Shown here in pieces: positions 44,073-52,329 of a stretch of 64,000 bases of DNA. Every line of letters starts with the position of its first letter. Positions within the stretch are counted from its first letter, which is position 1. The position numbers and the translations under genes are program-made. Under the pieces are notes generated by a model that was not told the DNA's origin, did not search any database, and saw nothing but the letters and a program-made list of their open reading frames with translations. Origin of the DNA: Anaerotruncus colihominis (GTDB lineage Bacteria > Bacillota > Clostridia > Oscillospirales > Ruminococcaceae); NCBI RefSeq assembly GCF_010206195.1, contig NZ_VIQT01000021.1, positions 124,001 through 188,000 of the forward strand. The letters are read 5' to 3'.

Positions 44073-44253
44073 AAAACTTCCCGGCCTTTTTGAAAAAAGG
44101 CCTCAGCGAAAAACTTCCCGGCCTTTTTGAAAAAAGGCCTCAGCGAAAAACTTAGTTCGGCTGCGCCGCGAATAGTGGGGCAGGTTCCAGTATTTTTACA
44201 GGCCGCGCCGCGAACAGTGGGGCGGGCGCTGCGTAATCAGGTTTTACGCCGCG
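44047..44253 (+). repeat. Composite repeat site 5: A and B modules after trmB
   Basis: Three A palindromes, the first inside the trmB end (outer stem GC), the next two with GGCC/GGCC arms around TTTTTGAAAAA, then two B modules. The site stops in sequence like the start of a C module (GTAATCAGGTTTTACGCCGCGT) directly against the ilvN stop codon, so the entire space between two converging genes is repeat. Confidence 0.8.
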
Positions 44254-44748
44254 TCACCGCCTGCCGATATGCCCGACCCCTTTTTGCAGGGCAATCATAC
44301 CGGTGCGTGCGATCTCAACAATGCCGTAGGGCGTCACCATATCGATCAGCAGATCGACACGCTCCGGACGGTCGCACAGCTCGATCGTCAGGGTGGTGCG
44401 CGACAGGTCGACAATCTTCGCATCCATAATCGCCGCAATATCGATAATTTCGCCGCGCGTCTGCTGCGCGGCGTTTATTTTAATCAGGATCAATTCGCGG
44501 CGCGTGGAAGCGTCGTGTTCCAGAACGCGCACCTTGATCACATCAATCTGTTTATTGAGCTGTTTTTCGATCTGCTCAATCGTGCGCTCGTCGCCCTCGG
44601 CCACAATTGTCATGCGCGAAACGGATGGATCGTCCGTTTCGCCCACGGCCAGGCTTGCGATGTTAAAGCCCCGCCGCGCGAACAGCCCCGCCATGCGCGA
44701 TAAAACGCCCGCTTTGTTTTCAACAAGCGCCGAAATAATTTCTTTCAT
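44254..44748 (-). CDS. ilvN: Acetolactate synthase small (regulatory) subunit
   Basis: Regulates IlvB and carries valine feedback. 164 residues from MKEIISALVENKAGVLSRMA, an ACT domain (about 3-75) with RGFNIASLAVGETDD; the second domain begins near TRRELILIKINAA. An ATG three codons upstream is an alternative; GGAAAGGG fits this one better. Starts 19 nt after ilvB. The C-terminal end touches the repeat site. Confidence 0.94.
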   Translation of the reverse strand: MKEIISALVENKAGVLSRMAGLFARRGFNIASLAVGETDDPSVSRMTIVAEGDERTIEQIEKQLNKQIDVIKVRVLEHDASTRRELILIKINAAQQTRGEIIDIAAIMDAKIVDLSRTTLTIELCDRPERVDLLIDMVTPYGIVEIARTGMIALQKGVGHIGRR

Positions 44749-44767
44749 CACGACCATCCCTTTCCGC

Positions 44768-46378
44768 TCAATGTGTGGCTGCGCGCGGGTCCACGGCGCA
44801 CTCCAGGATACAGGAGCCCTCCGCGTCCAGAAAAGCGCGCACCGTTTCATGCGCATGTTCCATTGCATCGAGGCACAGATACTGCAAATGATATGCCTCC
44901 GCCAGCTTCTCGATCTCCGGACCGCCGCCAAGCGCCACGGCTGTTTCACGCCCGCCATAGCCGTCCCGCTGGATTTCACGCACCATACCAAGCATCTGAT
45001 TATTCATCACAACCAGCTTGACCGTTACGCCGTGCTGATTGGCGGTCGCCAATTCCATCATTTCCATCTGAAACGCCCCGTCGCCGCAGACCGCCGCAAC
45101 CTGCCGCTCCGGCGCGGCCAGGCGTGCGCCGATCGCGGCAGGCAGCGCGTAGCCCATGGTCCCCATGCCTCCCGTCGTCAAAAACAAGCCATCGCGCGCG
45201 TCGTAGTTTTTCGCCGACCAGATCTGGTTTTGGCCGACGTCCGAAACATAAACCGCGTCGTCGTCCAGCTCCTGCGAGAGAAGCCGTACAAACGCCTCCG
45301 GGTCAACAAATCCGCAGCCCGCGCCGGATGCCGCCGGCGGCGCTGTCCGCCGGGCGCAGAGCCAATCGCGCCATGCCTGCCAGTCGCCGTGCGGCTGCCG
45401 CTCGCAGAGCTGTGCCAGAACCGACGCCGCATCGCCAACCAGCGGGATTGTTGTGCCGACGTTCTTGCCAATTTCCGCTGTATCAATATCAATGTGGATC
45501 ACAGTCTTATCCGCGCCCAGACAGCCAGGCCGGCCCACCGCCCGGTTGCCCGCGCGCGCGCCGAGGATCATCAGCAGGTCGCTTTGGCCAACGGCCTCGT
45601 TGGCGGCGTCCGAACCGCTCTGACCAAGCATACCGAAATAAAGCGGATGCTTTGACGGCAGCGTGCCAATACCCATCATCGTGGAAACAGCGGGCAGGCC
45701 GCACGATTCACACAGCGCGCGCACGCTGCCGCGTGCGCCTATCGCGCCGCCCCCCACAACCAGCAGCGGCCGTTTGGCCGCGCAAAGCGCTTTGGACACG
45801 CGCTCGATCTGGCCGGAATGCCCCTGAATGCGCGGCTTATATCCGCGGATGGAAACCATCTCCGGATAAACGAAATCGAGCTGCGCGCGCTGGATGTCGA
45901 CGGGTATATCGATCAGCACGGGCCCCGGCCGTCCGGTGGAGGCGATGTAAAAGGCCTCCCTGAACACGCGCGGGATATCCCTGGCGTCCTCGACCAGATA
46001 GCTGTATTTGATAAACGGAGAAGCCGCGCCGGTCGTATCGACCTCCTGGAACACGTCGCGGCCGAGCAGGCTTGTCTCCACCTGCCCGGTAATCGCCACA
46101 ATCGGGATGCTGTCGGCATACGCCGTAGCCAGCGCTGTAAGCAGGTTGGTCGCGCCGGGTCCGCTTGTCGCAATGCAGACGCCCGGCCTGCCTGCCACCC
46201 GCGCGTAGCCGCTGGCCGCATGGCCGGCGTTTTGTTCGCTGCGCACCAGGATATGGCGGATGCCGGACTGTGCCAGGCAGTCATAAAACGGGCAGATCGC
46301 CGCTCCGGGATAGCCAAACACGACGGTTACGCCCTGTGCCTCAAGACAGTTTACCATTGCCTGCGCGCCGCTGATCAT
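44768..46378 (-). CDS. ilvB: Acetolactate synthase large (catalytic) subunit
   Basis: ThDP- and FAD-dependent first step of valine/leucine/isoleucine synthesis. 536 residues from MISGAQAMVNCLEAQGV; an ATG three codons earlier is too close to GGAGGAG. Catalytic Glu in VRSEQNAGHAASGYARV near 46; FAD/PYR region GPGATNLLTALATAYADSIP near 72-91; ThDP signature GDGAFQMEMMELATANQHG with NN about 30 residues on near 430-460. No leader peptide or T-box is apparent in the 230 bp to the divergent gene. Confidence 0.95.
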   Translation of the reverse strand: MISGAQAMVNCLEAQGVTVVFGYPGAAICPFYDCLAQSGIRHILVRSEQNAGHAASGYARVAGRPGVCIATSGPGATNLLTALATAYADSIPIVAITGQVETSLLGRDVFQEVDTTGAASPFIKYSYLVEDARDIPRVFREAFYIASTGRPGPVLIDIPVDIQRAQLDFVYPEMVSIRGYKPRIQGHSGQIERVSKALCAAKRPLLVVGGGAIGARGSVRALCESCGLPAVSTMMGIGTLPSKHPLYFGMLGQSGSDAANEAVGQSDLLMILGARAGNRAVGRPGCLGADKTVIHIDIDTAEIGKNVGTTIPLVGDAASVLAQLCERQPHGDWQAWRDWLCARRTAPPAASGAGCGFVDPEAFVRLLSQELDDDAVYVSDVGQNQIWSAKNYDARDGLFLTTGGMGTMGYALPAAIGARLAAPERQVAAVCGDGAFQMEMMELATANQHGVTVKLVVMNNQMLGMVREIQRDGYGGRETAVALGGGPEIEKLAEAYHLQYLCLDAMEHAHETVRAFLDAEGSCILECAVDPRAATH

Positions 46379-46610
46379 AGCCGGCATCTCCTCCGATCGG
46401 TTATAAATCCCACGCCTCCTCAAAACCTCTGGACAGCGCGGTGAATAACCTTTATTATACGCGCCCGCTTTGGGCCGCGTCAACCCGCAGAGCCGCCAAG
46501 TTTTTATGTAAAACGGGAAAAGCCCTCGCGTCCTACTGTATCATCTGCTATAATAAGGAAGGGCGTCTCACTCCCGCAAGGCACGTGAAAAAGCATGGAG
46601 GTAAACAACG

Positions 46611-47642
46611 ATGGATGAATCGCCAAATACCCCGGTCCTGTCCGACGATACGCGCGCAAACAGGCTCTCCGGGCTGATGAACAAAAATCACCGCATGATT
46701 TCAACAGCTTTCGGCGCGGCCGTCTTTATTGCTGTGATCAATACGCTGATCGGCATAGCCGCGATCTTCACGCCCAATATTTTAAACATCCTGGAATTCG
46801 GCGGCCTCGGCTGGTTCTACTGCCTGAGCGGCTTTATCATGTTCGCCGTCGCCGCCGGTATCCACTATAAAAGCCGCGTCTGTGTCATCATCGGACTTCT
46901 GTTTATGGTTGTGGATACCGCCCTTTCCGATCTGCCCGCCCTGCTCAGGAACGGCAACATCGCTTATTTCATCATGCGCGGCTTCATCCTTTACGCGCTG
47001 ATTATGGGGCTTATCGGCGCGTTCCAATACCATTCCTATAAGCGGCGGTTTTCCGGCGACCCCAACCCGACGATCGCCGCGCTGTTTTCCCGCGGCCATT
47101 TTCGTATTTCAGCGGGAACCATTATTTTTTTGCTGCTCTCAGCCTCGGTCCTGATTGCCGGTATCTATAGTTTTTGGATAAGCGGCCGCGTCAGCTATGA
47201 CCCTTCCACCTGGGAAACCTATACTACCACAGACGGCCTTGTGACAATACCAATACCTGGCGCGCCCGAATTCAGCATGGCTGATGGTATACAGAGCGTC
47301 CGCAGCTATTCAAATAAAACATTCGCCGGCCTTGACCGCATCGCCGGCGACGGCCTCTTTTCCGACCTGAGCGCCAAAGAGATGGAGGATATCGTTACAC
47401 AGGCGCTTGAATCGGGGCTGACCGGCCAGCAATTTTCCTACAAGCCGGACGCCGCGCCCGACGGCGCGCAAGCGTGTATCATTGCAGACGCCTATCATGA
47501 GGGCGTCCTCGCGCGTTATCAGGCATTCTTTGCGGACGGCGCCCTGTATATTACAATGCTTGCGATAGACGCCGATCAGGATGATAAACGGGCGCTCGCG
47601 CTGCTCGACGCATTCACCGACGCCATCGTAATCAACAGTTGA
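46611..47642 (+). CDS. Hypothetical membrane protein with C-terminal extracytoplasmic domain
   Basis: 343 residues, start behind ATGGAGGTAAACAACG. Polar N-terminus of about 30 residues, then four hydrophobic segments in 31-140 (AAVFIAVINTLIGIAAIF, LGWFYCLSGFIMFAVAAGI, VCVIIGLLFMVVDTAL, YALIMGLIGAFQY). A Gly/Arg linker leads to a fifth (GTIIFLLLSASVLIAGIYSF, about 169-188). The last 150 residues look soluble (TYTTTDGLVTIPIPGAPEF) and resemble a photosystem II PsbP-like or DUF-type beta domain only in general character. Family not recognised. Upstream TATAAT near 46548 may be its -10. Confidence 0.7.
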   Translation: MDESPNTPVLSDDTRANRLSGLMNKNHRMISTAFGAAVFIAVINTLIGIAAIFTPNILNILEFGGLGWFYCLSGFIMFAVAAGIHYKSRVCVIIGLLFMVVDTALSDLPALLRNGNIAYFIMRGFILYALIMGLIGAFQYHSYKRRFSGDPNPTIAALFSRGHFRISAGTIIFLLLSASVLIAGIYSFWISGRVSYDPSTWETYTTTDGLVTIPIPGAPEFSMADGIQSVRSYSNKTFAGLDRIAGDGLFSDLSAKEMEDIVTQALESGLTGQQFSYKPDAAPDGAQACIIADAYHEGVLARYQAFFADGALYITMLAIDADQDDKRALALLDAFTDAIVINS

Positions 47643-47648
47643 TAAAGC

Positions 47649-47680
47649 AAAAACAGACCCGGCAGCGGGTCTGTTTTTTT
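47649..47680 (+). terminator. Rho-independent terminator after the membrane protein
   Basis: AAACAGACCCG, 4-nt loop, CGGGTCTGTTTTTTT: an 11-bp stem with a strong T-run, 8 nt beyond the stop codon. Confidence 0.9.
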
Positions 47681-47703
47681 GCAGCGTATTCATTTTAATC
47701 AAC

Positions 47704-47868
47704 TTAGGGGCTGTTTGAAAATCAAAATTACCGTCTTTATCTACAAACAACGGCGGACGCCGCGTTAAAAAGCCTCGGAATCCGGAAGGATTCCTGCGTT
47801 TTCTCCCTTGCGTTCTCCTGCTGTTTGCGAAAAATTCGGCAATTCCTCTATTTTCAAACAAGCCCTAA
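47704..47868. mobile_element. MITE-like element, copy 2 (165 bp)
   Basis: Same length and family as 1515-1679, in reverse orientation. Ends TTAGGGGCTGTTTGAAAA and its partner TTTTCAAACAAGCCCTAA, TA on both sides. It lies at the convergent 3' ends of the membrane-protein gene (past its terminator) and the BtuF-like gene, and its last CTA is the stop codon of the latter. Confidence 0.75.
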
Positions 47869-48932
47869 TCAATAATCTGCGTCGCGCCGTCAATATCAAG
47901 CATTTCACTTCTGGAGGAGGCGGCGTCCTCTGCCTGCGGCATGGAGGCAGACGCGTGCCCATCCGCGTCCGGTTCATGGCCGAGGGGCGGCGTCCCAACG
48001 GATACATCGGGATAAACCTGCGCGAACATCCGCTCCAATTCCTCAAACATACGCGCGCTCTGGCGCTCCAGCGCTACCGCGTCAACCGGATACAACCGTC
48101 CATTCAGATAAGCGTCCGTCGTGCTGTAAATCTGCGTGCCGGAAAAATACGCCGGATCGATGGACGAATCATAAAAGATCACATCCGGATAAAGATTGAC
48201 CGCCTCGTCGGCCGGATAATCCCAGCCTGTAAATGCGGCTGCGTCATTGTCGACGCCAATCGCCTCTAAAAGCTGCCCTTCAAATGTATCGCCCGTTGCG
48301 ATCAGCAGAGGAGCCGCGCGCAGATAGATGCCGGATACACGATCCGCAATCCCGCGGGCGGCGTCTGTAAGCGCGTCATAGCGGGCGCGCAGCGCGTCAA
48401 ACACGCGTCTGCCATTTTCGGCGCCGTCCCGCATCCCGTCAAGAACCGTTGCGGCTGTGACATACGTCGTCTCCAACGCGTCAATGTTTTCGGCGCGCGG
48501 CAACACAATCACCTCCGCGCCCATCTGCTGGAGCGCGATTGTATGCTCCTGCGCCATCGGTGCGGACACGAATACCACATCCGGATTCAGCTCGCGCAGA
48601 CGGTCAAGATCGGGCGACTGAGCCGTACCGCAATCGGGCAGAGCCCCAATGTCCATAGGAAAGTCGCAGTTAGCGCTCACGCCGGCCATCCGGTCCCCGC
48701 CGCCAAGCTCATAGAGCACCTCTGTCAGCGCGGGCGACAGCGAAACGATCCGCTTTGGCTTTTCCGTCACGCGGATATCGTCAATCGCAACCGGCCAGTT
48801 CGGGTCCGGCTCCTGCTGCGCCTGCGACGGGGATGAGGACGTCTCCCTACGTTCCCCGCCGCCAAAGCACGCGGTCAGCGAGCAGGCCAGCAGCGCGGCA
48901 AGCAACAGCGCCATAAAGCGCAAATGATTCAT
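47865..48932 (-). CDS. ABC transporter substrate-binding lipoprotein, BtuF-like
   Basis: 355 residues, exported and lipid-anchored: hydrophobic signal MALLLAALLACSLTAC with a lipobox ending at Cys 22, then a Ser/Gln-rich tether. Helical-backbone metal receptor fold of the BtuF/FhuD group: PKRIVSLSPALTEVLYELGG near 59-78, NPDVVFVSAPMAQEH near 116 and GGRLYPVDA-like NGRLYPVDAVALER near 280. Substrate cobalamin or ferric siderophore, undecided. The tail after 305 is Pro/Asp/Ser-rich and the stop codon is supplied by the MITE, so the C-terminus may have been altered. No permease or ATPase gene is adjacent. Confidence 0.82.
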   Translation of the reverse strand: MNHLRFMALLLAALLACSLTACFGGGERRETSSSPSQAQQEPDPNWPVAIDDIRVTEKPKRIVSLSPALTEVLYELGGGDRMAGVSANCDFPMDIGALPDCGTAQSPDLDRLRELNPDVVFVSAPMAQEHTIALQQMGAEVIVLPRAENIDALETTYVTAATVLDGMRDGAENGRRVFDALRARYDALTDAARGIADRVSGIYLRAAPLLIATGDTFEGQLLEAIGVDNDAAAFTGWDYPADEAVNLYPDVIFYDSSIDPAYFSGTQIYSTTDAYLNGRLYPVDAVALERQSARMFEELERMFAQVYPDVSVGTPPLGHEPDADGHASASMPQAEDAASSRSEMLDIDGATQIID

Positions 48933-49044
48933 ATCGATACCTCTCCGGCTAAAGGGTTATTTTCAAGTGGTTTTTAAGCGTTTTCATACCCCATTTTATC
49001 CTATCAGAGTATCGCTGTCAAATGCGCGGGCGCGCCCAGGAGCC

Positions 49045-49335
49045 CCGCTGTTTGCTGCATAGCCTGTATAAACGCAGCGCCTGCCCCATTATTCGCGGCG
49101 CAGCCTGTATAAATACCGGAACCTGCCCCACTATTCGCGGCGCAGCCGACTAAAGTTTTTTGCCGAGGCTTTTTTTCAAAAAAGCCGGAAAGTTTTTTGC
49201 CGAGGCTTTTTTCAAAAAAGCCGGAAAGTTTTTTGCCGAGGCTTTTTTCAAAAAAGCCGGAAAGTTTTTTGCCGAGGCTTTTTTCAAAAAAGCCGGAAAG
49301 TTTTTTGCCAAGCTTTTTTTCAAAAAAGCGGGGGT
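49045..49335 (-). repeat. Composite repeat site 6: five A modules and B modules after argF
   Basis: On the minus strand the argF coding sequence ends inside the first A palindrome (CTTTTTTGAAAAAAAGC). Four more A modules of about 36-37 bp (GGC/GCC) and then three B modules run down to about 49045. One B copy has the variant CCGGTATTTATACAGG. The 110 bp to the BtuF-like gene hold its upstream region only. Confidence 0.85.
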
Positions 49336-50240
49336 TTCTCCATGAGTTTGACCATGACGGCTTTCTGCGCGTGCAGGCGGTTCTCGGCCTCGTCAAAGAT
49401 TTCATCGGCATGCGCCTCGAACACGGACTCGGTGATCTCCTCGCCGCGGTGCGCGGGCAGACAGTGTTGCACCATAACGTCTTTGGCGCATACGGAGAGC
49501 AGCTCGTCGTTGACCTGATAACCGGCAAAGGCCGCGCGGCGCTGCTGCGCCTCGCCCTCCATGCCCATCGACGCCCAGACATCTGTAAACACAACATCCG
49601 CGCCGGCGGCGGCTGTGTGGATATCGTCAGTCAGACTGAATTTGTCGCCATATGCCGCCGCGAACGCAAGTACCGTTTCATCCGGCTGATATGCTTTCGG
49701 CGTGGCGACCGACACATGCATCCCCACCTTTAAGCCGCCGACAATCAGGGAATTGGCCATATTGTTGCCGTCGCCGATATAGCAGAGCTTCAGGCCCGCC
49801 AGCCCGCCCTTATGCTCGCGCACCGTCATCAGGTCGGCGAGCACCTGGCAGGGATGGCAGAAATCGGTCAGGCCATTGATGACCGGAATGGAACCGAATT
49901 TTGCGAGATCTTCGACCTCCTGCTGCGCAAATGTGCGGATCATGATGCCGTCGAGATAGCGTGAAAGCACGCGCGCCGTGTCCTGCACCGGTTCGCCGCG
50001 GCCGATCTGGAGATCATTGGCCGAAAGGAACAGTCCCGTGCCGCCGAGCTGGTGAATGCCTACCTCGAACGATACGCGCGTGCGCGTGGAGCTTTTCTGA
50101 AAGATCATACCGAGCGTCTGACCCTTCAATCTCTGATGGTCAATCCCATGCTTCTGCTCATATTTGAGCTGGTCGCCCAGGTTGAGCAGCTCCGTGATCT
50201 GTTCGCCGGAAAGGTCGAGCAGCTTTAACAAATGCTTCAT
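49320..50240 (-). CDS. argF: Ornithine carbamoyltransferase
   Basis: Makes citrulline from ornithine and carbamoyl phosphate. 306 residues. Carbamoyl-phosphate motif SSTRTRVSFEVGIHQLGGTG near 51-70, DFCHPCQVLADLMT near 131 and ornithine motif VMVQHCLPAHRGEEI near 263 with the reactive Cys. The final residues (KPPLF) and the TGA stop come from a repeat A module. Last gene of the arginine operon, overlapping argD by 4 nt. A catabolic role is unlikely given the biosynthetic neighbours. Confidence 0.95.
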   Translation of the reverse strand: MKHLLKLLDLSGEQITELLNLGDQLKYEQKHGIDHQRLKGQTLGMIFQKSSTRTRVSFEVGIHQLGGTGLFLSANDLQIGRGEPVQDTARVLSRYLDGIMIRTFAQQEVEDLAKFGSIPVINGLTDFCHPCQVLADLMTVREHKGGLAGLKLCYIGDGNNMANSLIVGGLKVGMHVSVATPKAYQPDETVLAFAAAYGDKFSLTDDIHTAAAGADVVFTDVWASMGMEGEAQQRRAAFAGYQVNDELLSVCAKDVMVQHCLPAHRGEEITESVFEAHADEIFDEAENRLHAQKAVMVKLMEKPPLF

Positions 50241-51403
50241 TGTGACAACACCTCTCTTAAACTCTGTAGCCCTTCGTCAATTTCCGCATATGTAATCGTC
50301 AGCGGCGGTAGCATCCGCAGCTTTTCCTTTGCGGTCAAAATGATCAGCCCACGCTCCAGGCAGGCTGCCGCGGCCGTTTTACTGTCTATGCCGTCGAGCG
50401 TTACGCCAAGCATCAGCCCCTTGCCGTCAACGCGTTTGACGCGCGGCATTGCAAGCGCCCGCTCCGTAATGTAAGCGCCCTTTTCTTCGATCTCGCAAAG
50501 CAGCGCGCCGTCAAGGCGGCGCAGCACCTCGCAGGCGCCGGCGCACGCGACGGGATTGCCGCCGAAGGTTGATCCGTGCGCGCCCGGCCCGAGCGTATCC
50601 TCACATTTTTCGCCGAGCAGCACCGCCCCAACCGGCAGCCCGCCGCCAAGCCCCTTGGCGAGCGAGACAAGATCCGGCGTCACGCCATAGTGTTCGCAAC
50701 AAAGCAGCCTGCCCGTGCGCCCGACGCCGGTCTGCACCTCGTCGGCCATAAACAGGACGTCGTTTTCGCGGCAGAGCGCGGCGGCCGCGCCGACAAACGC
50801 CCCGTCAAGCGGCACGACTCCGCCCTCGCCCTGGATCAGCTCGAGCAGCACGCCGCAGACGCCGCCTGCCTCTACAGCCGCGCGCAGCGCGTCGATATCG
50901 CCCGCCGGGATAAAGCGAAACCCCTCGGTAAAGGGATCAAAATACTGGTGGAAAACGTCCTGCCCCGTGGCCGACAGCGTTGTGACCGTGCGTCCATGGA
51001 ACGAATTGACAAGTGAAACAATTGTATGCCGGCCCTTGCCGTAGCGGTCAAAGCTGTATTTGCGCGCAGCCTTAATCATTCCCTCGTTCGCCTCCGCGCC
51101 CGAGTTGGCAAAAAACACCTTTTTTGCGAATGTGCGCGTACAGAGCAGCTCAGCCAGATCCACCATCGGCCGGGTATAGTATAGATTTGATAAATGCTGG
51201 AGCTTTGCCGCCTGGCCGCTGACAGCTGCAACCCATCCGGGGTCGCAGAAACCGAGCGAATTGACGCCGATGCCGCTTGAAAAATCGATATACCGCCGTC
51301 CGTCTGCGCCGGTGCAGACAGCGCCCGCGCCGCTGACCGCCTCCAGGGGCGACCGCGTGTATGTCGGCGCGATATACTGTTGATCGCGTTGTTCAACACT
51401 CAT
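50237..51403 (-). CDS. argD: Acetylornithine aminotransferase
   Basis: PLP-dependent transamination of N-acetylglutamate semialdehyde. 388 residues from MSVEQRDQQYIAPTYTRSP. FFANSGAEANEGMIKAARKY near 97-116, VNSFHGRT near 127, DEVQTGVGRTG near 219 and the PLP lysine in LVSLAKGLGGGLPVGAVLLG near 245. The ribosome-binding site (AAAGGCGG) is modest. Confidence 0.95.
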   Translation of the reverse strand: MSVEQRDQQYIAPTYTRSPLEAVSGAGAVCTGADGRRYIDFSSGIGVNSLGFCDPGWVAAVSGQAAKLQHLSNLYYTRPMVDLAELLCTRTFAKKVFFANSGAEANEGMIKAARKYSFDRYGKGRHTIVSLVNSFHGRTVTTLSATGQDVFHQYFDPFTEGFRFIPAGDIDALRAAVEAGGVCGVLLELIQGEGGVVPLDGAFVGAAAALCRENDVLFMADEVQTGVGRTGRLLCCEHYGVTPDLVSLAKGLGGGLPVGAVLLGEKCEDTLGPGAHGSTFGGNPVACAGACEVLRRLDGALLCEIEEKGAYITERALAMPRVKRVDGKGLMLGVTLDGIDSKTAAAACLERGLIILTAKEKLRMLPPLTITYAEIDEGLQSLREVLSQ

Positions 51404-51446
51404 TTTTAAAACCGCCTTTCCGCCGCCGCAGCGGCAAGCCTGGGCA

Positions 51447-52310
51447 TCATCCGACAAACATGGTGCCGATACCCTCGTTTGTCATCAATTCAATGAGCAG
51501 CGAATGCGGGATGCGCCCGTCGATGATAAACGCACGGCGCACGCCGCGGCGCACGGCCTCGACGCAGCACTCCACCTTTGGAATCATGCCCCCTTGAATA
51601 ATCCCCTGACGCACAAGCTGCGGCACGTCGCTGACGCAAACCTCGGGAATCAGCGTACTCTCGTCTGTGCGGTCCCGCAGCAGCCCGCGCACATCTGTCA
51701 TTGAAACGAGGTTTTCAGCCCCAAGCTCCGCCGCGATGCGCGCCGCGGCAGCGTCGGCGTTGATGTTGTAGACCGTGCCGTCGCCGCCGCAGCCGAGCGT
51801 GGCGATTACGGGAATGTAACCGCGCTCGAGCGTATCGAGAATCGGTTTTGTGTCCACCCCTGTCACTTCTCCGACAAACCCGATGTCCTCGCCGTCCCTT
51901 GTAACGCGCTGCGCATGGATCATGCCGCCGTCAATGCCGCACAGGCCCAACGCGTGGCCGCCCTGCCGCTCAAGCAGATTGACAAGGTCCTTGTTCGTCT
52001 TTCCGGCCAGCACCATCTGTACGATGCGCAGCGTCTCGGCGTCCGTGTAGCGCAGCCCGCCGACAAACCGGCTCTCTTTGCCGACAGCGCGCAGCGCCTC
52101 GTTGATCTCAGGCCCGCCGCCATGTACCAGCACAATGCGGATACCAACGAGCGACAACAAAACCAGATCGCTCATGACGGCCGCCTTGAGCCGGTCGTCA
52201 ATCATGGCGTTGCCGCCGTATTTGACAACGACCACCTTGCCGCTGTATTCCCGGATATATGGAAGCGCCTCGGCAAGCACCTGCGCTTTCTCCTGATTTG
52301 CAATCTGCAC
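51447..52310 (-). CDS. argB: Acetylglutamate kinase
   Basis: Phosphorylates N-acetylglutamate. 287 residues from a GTG (VQIANQEKAQVLAEALPYI) with GGGGAGGGA upstream. The N-terminal helix before VVVKYGGNAMI near 27-37 is the extension found in hexameric, arginine-inhibited enzymes, so feedback control is likely. LVHGGGPEI near 62, and EVCVSDVPQLVRQGIIQGGM with IIDGRIPHSLLIEL at the end. Confidence 0.95.
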   Translation of the reverse strand: MQIANQEKAQVLAEALPYIREYSGKVVVVKYGGNAMIDDRLKAAVMSDLVLLSLVGIRIVLVHGGGPEINEALRAVGKESRFVGGLRYTDAETLRIVQMVLAGKTNKDLVNLLERQGGHALGLCGIDGGMIHAQRVTRDGEDIGFVGEVTGVDTKPILDTLERGYIPVIATLGCGGDGTVYNINADAAAARIAAELGAENLVSMTDVRGLLRDRTDESTLIPEVCVSDVPQLVRQGIIQGGMIPKVECCVEAVRRGVRRAFIIDGRIPHSLLIELMTNEGIGTMFVG

Positions 52311-52329
52311 TTGAATCCCTCCCCTGCCG

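Noticed and set aside
46379..46610. T-box or leader-peptide attenuator before ilvB
   Set aside because: No Stem I/AGTA or T-box core, no run of Ile/Val/Leu codons and no terminator hairpin was found on the minus strand.
49004..49597. Long frames through the repeat arrays giving Lys/Phe/Ala-rich or Arg/Gly-rich proteins
   Set aside because: The same peptides appear in every array because the DNA repeats; they lack ribosome-binding sites and overlap real genes such as argF. Similar frames at 3200-3385, 21280-21489 and 58231-58638 were dropped for the same reason.
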